From: a bacterium
GTDB taxonomy: Bacteria; Patescibacteriota; Gracilibacteria; Absconditabacterales; Absconditicoccaceae
NCBI GenBank assembly: GCA_020629735.1
Contig: JAHDCT010000044.1
Coordinates: 1-8,775, forward strand
Direction: 5' to 3'
DNA length: 8,775 bases
The notes under the pieces: model-generated
What the model saw: only the letters and a program-made list of their open reading frames with translations
The model's database searches: none
What the model was told of the DNA's origin: nothing
Shown: piece after piece, positions 8,043 to 8,775 of the stretch
Layout of the letters: each line of letters begins with the position of its first letter
How positions within the stretch are numbered: the stretch's first letter is position 1
Program-made: the position numbers and the translations under genes

Positions 8043-8775
8043 GCTAGATGAAAAAATATTTCCATATTGCTTCGCATTTGTTGGCACTTGTTTCGCAACA
8101 AGCATTATTCTTTGTGCTGTCGAGAGAAGCGGATAGCATGCCATAAGCGTCACATACCTTTCTCCTTTTTGATCGTATTTTTCTACTTCTCCTCCTACTT
8201 CTTCTGGTTCAACAATTTTCTTTGCTTCAATAACATATGAATACTTGCTCCCATCTCGGATTACCTCGAAGGTTTCTCCTTCTGCCATCTTAGGTAATTT
8301 ATAAAAGATATATCCAAATGGGTTTTTAGAAGATTCCCAACTAGTAACACTTGAGTGTCAAAAAATTAGTGAATTACCGTCCTGTCATGGAATACTTGTG
8401 AAAGGATATTTAACTACCCCTTCTCTTAATTCAACTTCAAAATCACCATTTTCCATCTTTTCCTCACTCGCATACTCTACTTCTACAATTGGTGCTTCAA
8501 TTCATACTGATGGCACTGATAACCTTCTTCCTGGTGGTAAATCATTAAAAGCGAACTCATATTCATCAATTCTTGATGCCAGAATGTCTTCAAGTGTTAT
8601 ATCAGCAACATTAACTGCTATCTCTTTTCCTAATCACTCAAGCATTTCTTCTACTTTCTTTGAAAACTCTTTCTTTTTTTGTGTATCAGCAATTTTATCA
8701 AGGCTCTCATGACAGTACTTGTACGACTTTTTTACCTGATTACTTCTTATCGTCAAAAAACTATTGCCTCGCGAT
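8040..8775 (-). CDS. Sortase (cysteine transpeptidase), 5' part outside window
   Basis: The last 244 residues of a sortase are present; the reading frame is open to the window edge. Sortases sit on the outer face of the membrane and link surface proteins to the cell wall or to each other. The catalytic domain begins at S-V-P-S-V-G-I-E-A-P-I-V, the usual first strand. It continues with S-L-I-F-G-H-S-S (catalytic His codon 8357-8355) and L-M-A-C-Y-P (Cys codon 8138-8136), and ends with A-Q-R-I-M-L-V-A (Arg codon 8111-8109), so all three catalytic residues are there. The G-H-S-S form is one I associate with CPR sortases. About 85 residues precede the domain, charged and helical-looking, with no membrane segment visible yet. 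UGA supplies the Gly before the His and in the first strand. No LPxTG-type substrate is encoded in the window. Confidence 0.92.

Noticed and set aside
8398..8712. 104-residue plus-strand ORF, and similar plus-strand ORFs at 165-374, 1512-1793, 2090-2509, 5155-5436 and 5606-5800
   Set aside because: Each lies opposite a recognised minus-strand gene, shows low-complexity Ser/Phe/Thr-rich composition and has no family features. They are antisense shadows.
1909..8775. Degenerate pseudogenes full of in-frame stops
   Set aside because: Only UGA interrupts the frames, never TAA or TAG. The interrupted positions are conserved glycines, and domain motifs are intact on both sides, so recoding explains the pattern.
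1..8775. CRISPR array, tRNA or rRNA gene, insertion sequence
   Set aside because: No regularly spaced direct repeats, no cloverleaf-like or rRNA-like segment and no transposase or terminal repeats were found on either strand by eye.

Overview
The window is an AT-rich bacterial segment that only makes sense if UGA is read as glycine (genetic code 25). With the standard code every gene breaks into short pieces. With UGA = Gly the minus strand carries eight protein genes almost end to end, and all seven stop codons visible in the window are TAA or TAG. UGA falls on invariant glycines: the G of S-x-N-V-G and of G-K-T-G-T in a penicillin-binding protein, and the G of P-S-V-G-I-E-A-P in a sortase. 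TGG is still used at tryptophan positions. This points to the Candidate Phyla Radiation lineages Absconditabacteria (SR1) or Gracilibacteria (BD1-5). The sequence alone does not separate the two.

Layout, read in the direction of transcription from the right edge to the left. (1) 8775-8040: a sortase, cut by the window edge. (2) 8040-6163: a secreted 625-residue murein-hydrolase-like protein whose ATG overlaps the sortase stop (TAATG). It has a signal peptide, a coiled coil, a LytM/M23 domain lacking zinc ligands and a C-terminal lysozyme-like domain. (3) 6127-6099: a sigma70-like promoter. It precedes three tandem paralogues of small two-helix VirB2/TrbC-like (CPR-type) pilins at 6048-5614, 5570-5091 and 5050-4604, closed by an intrinsic terminator at 4584-4556. 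(4) 4443-1909: an FtsI/PBP2-like class B penicillin-binding protein of 844 residues with an enlarged N-terminal region. (5) 1906-1877: a second promoter-like pair, then a membrane-anchored DsbA-like thioredoxin-fold protein (1789-995) with an unusual C-x6-C pair. (6) 994-744: a leader with a strong AT-rich inverted repeat and a doubtful 27-codon ORF. (7) 743-1: the N-terminal 60 percent or so of an M29-family aminopeptidase.

Apart from the aminopeptidase, every product acts at or outside the membrane: peptidoglycan cross-linking, peptidoglycan cleavage or its activation, covalent surface anchoring, disulfide chemistry and pilus-like subunits. I read this as a cell-envelope and surface-appendage neighbourhood, of the kind expected in an episymbiotic or predatory CPR cell. 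That lifestyle link is inference. I saw no tRNA, rRNA, CRISPR array, transposase or plus-strand gene.
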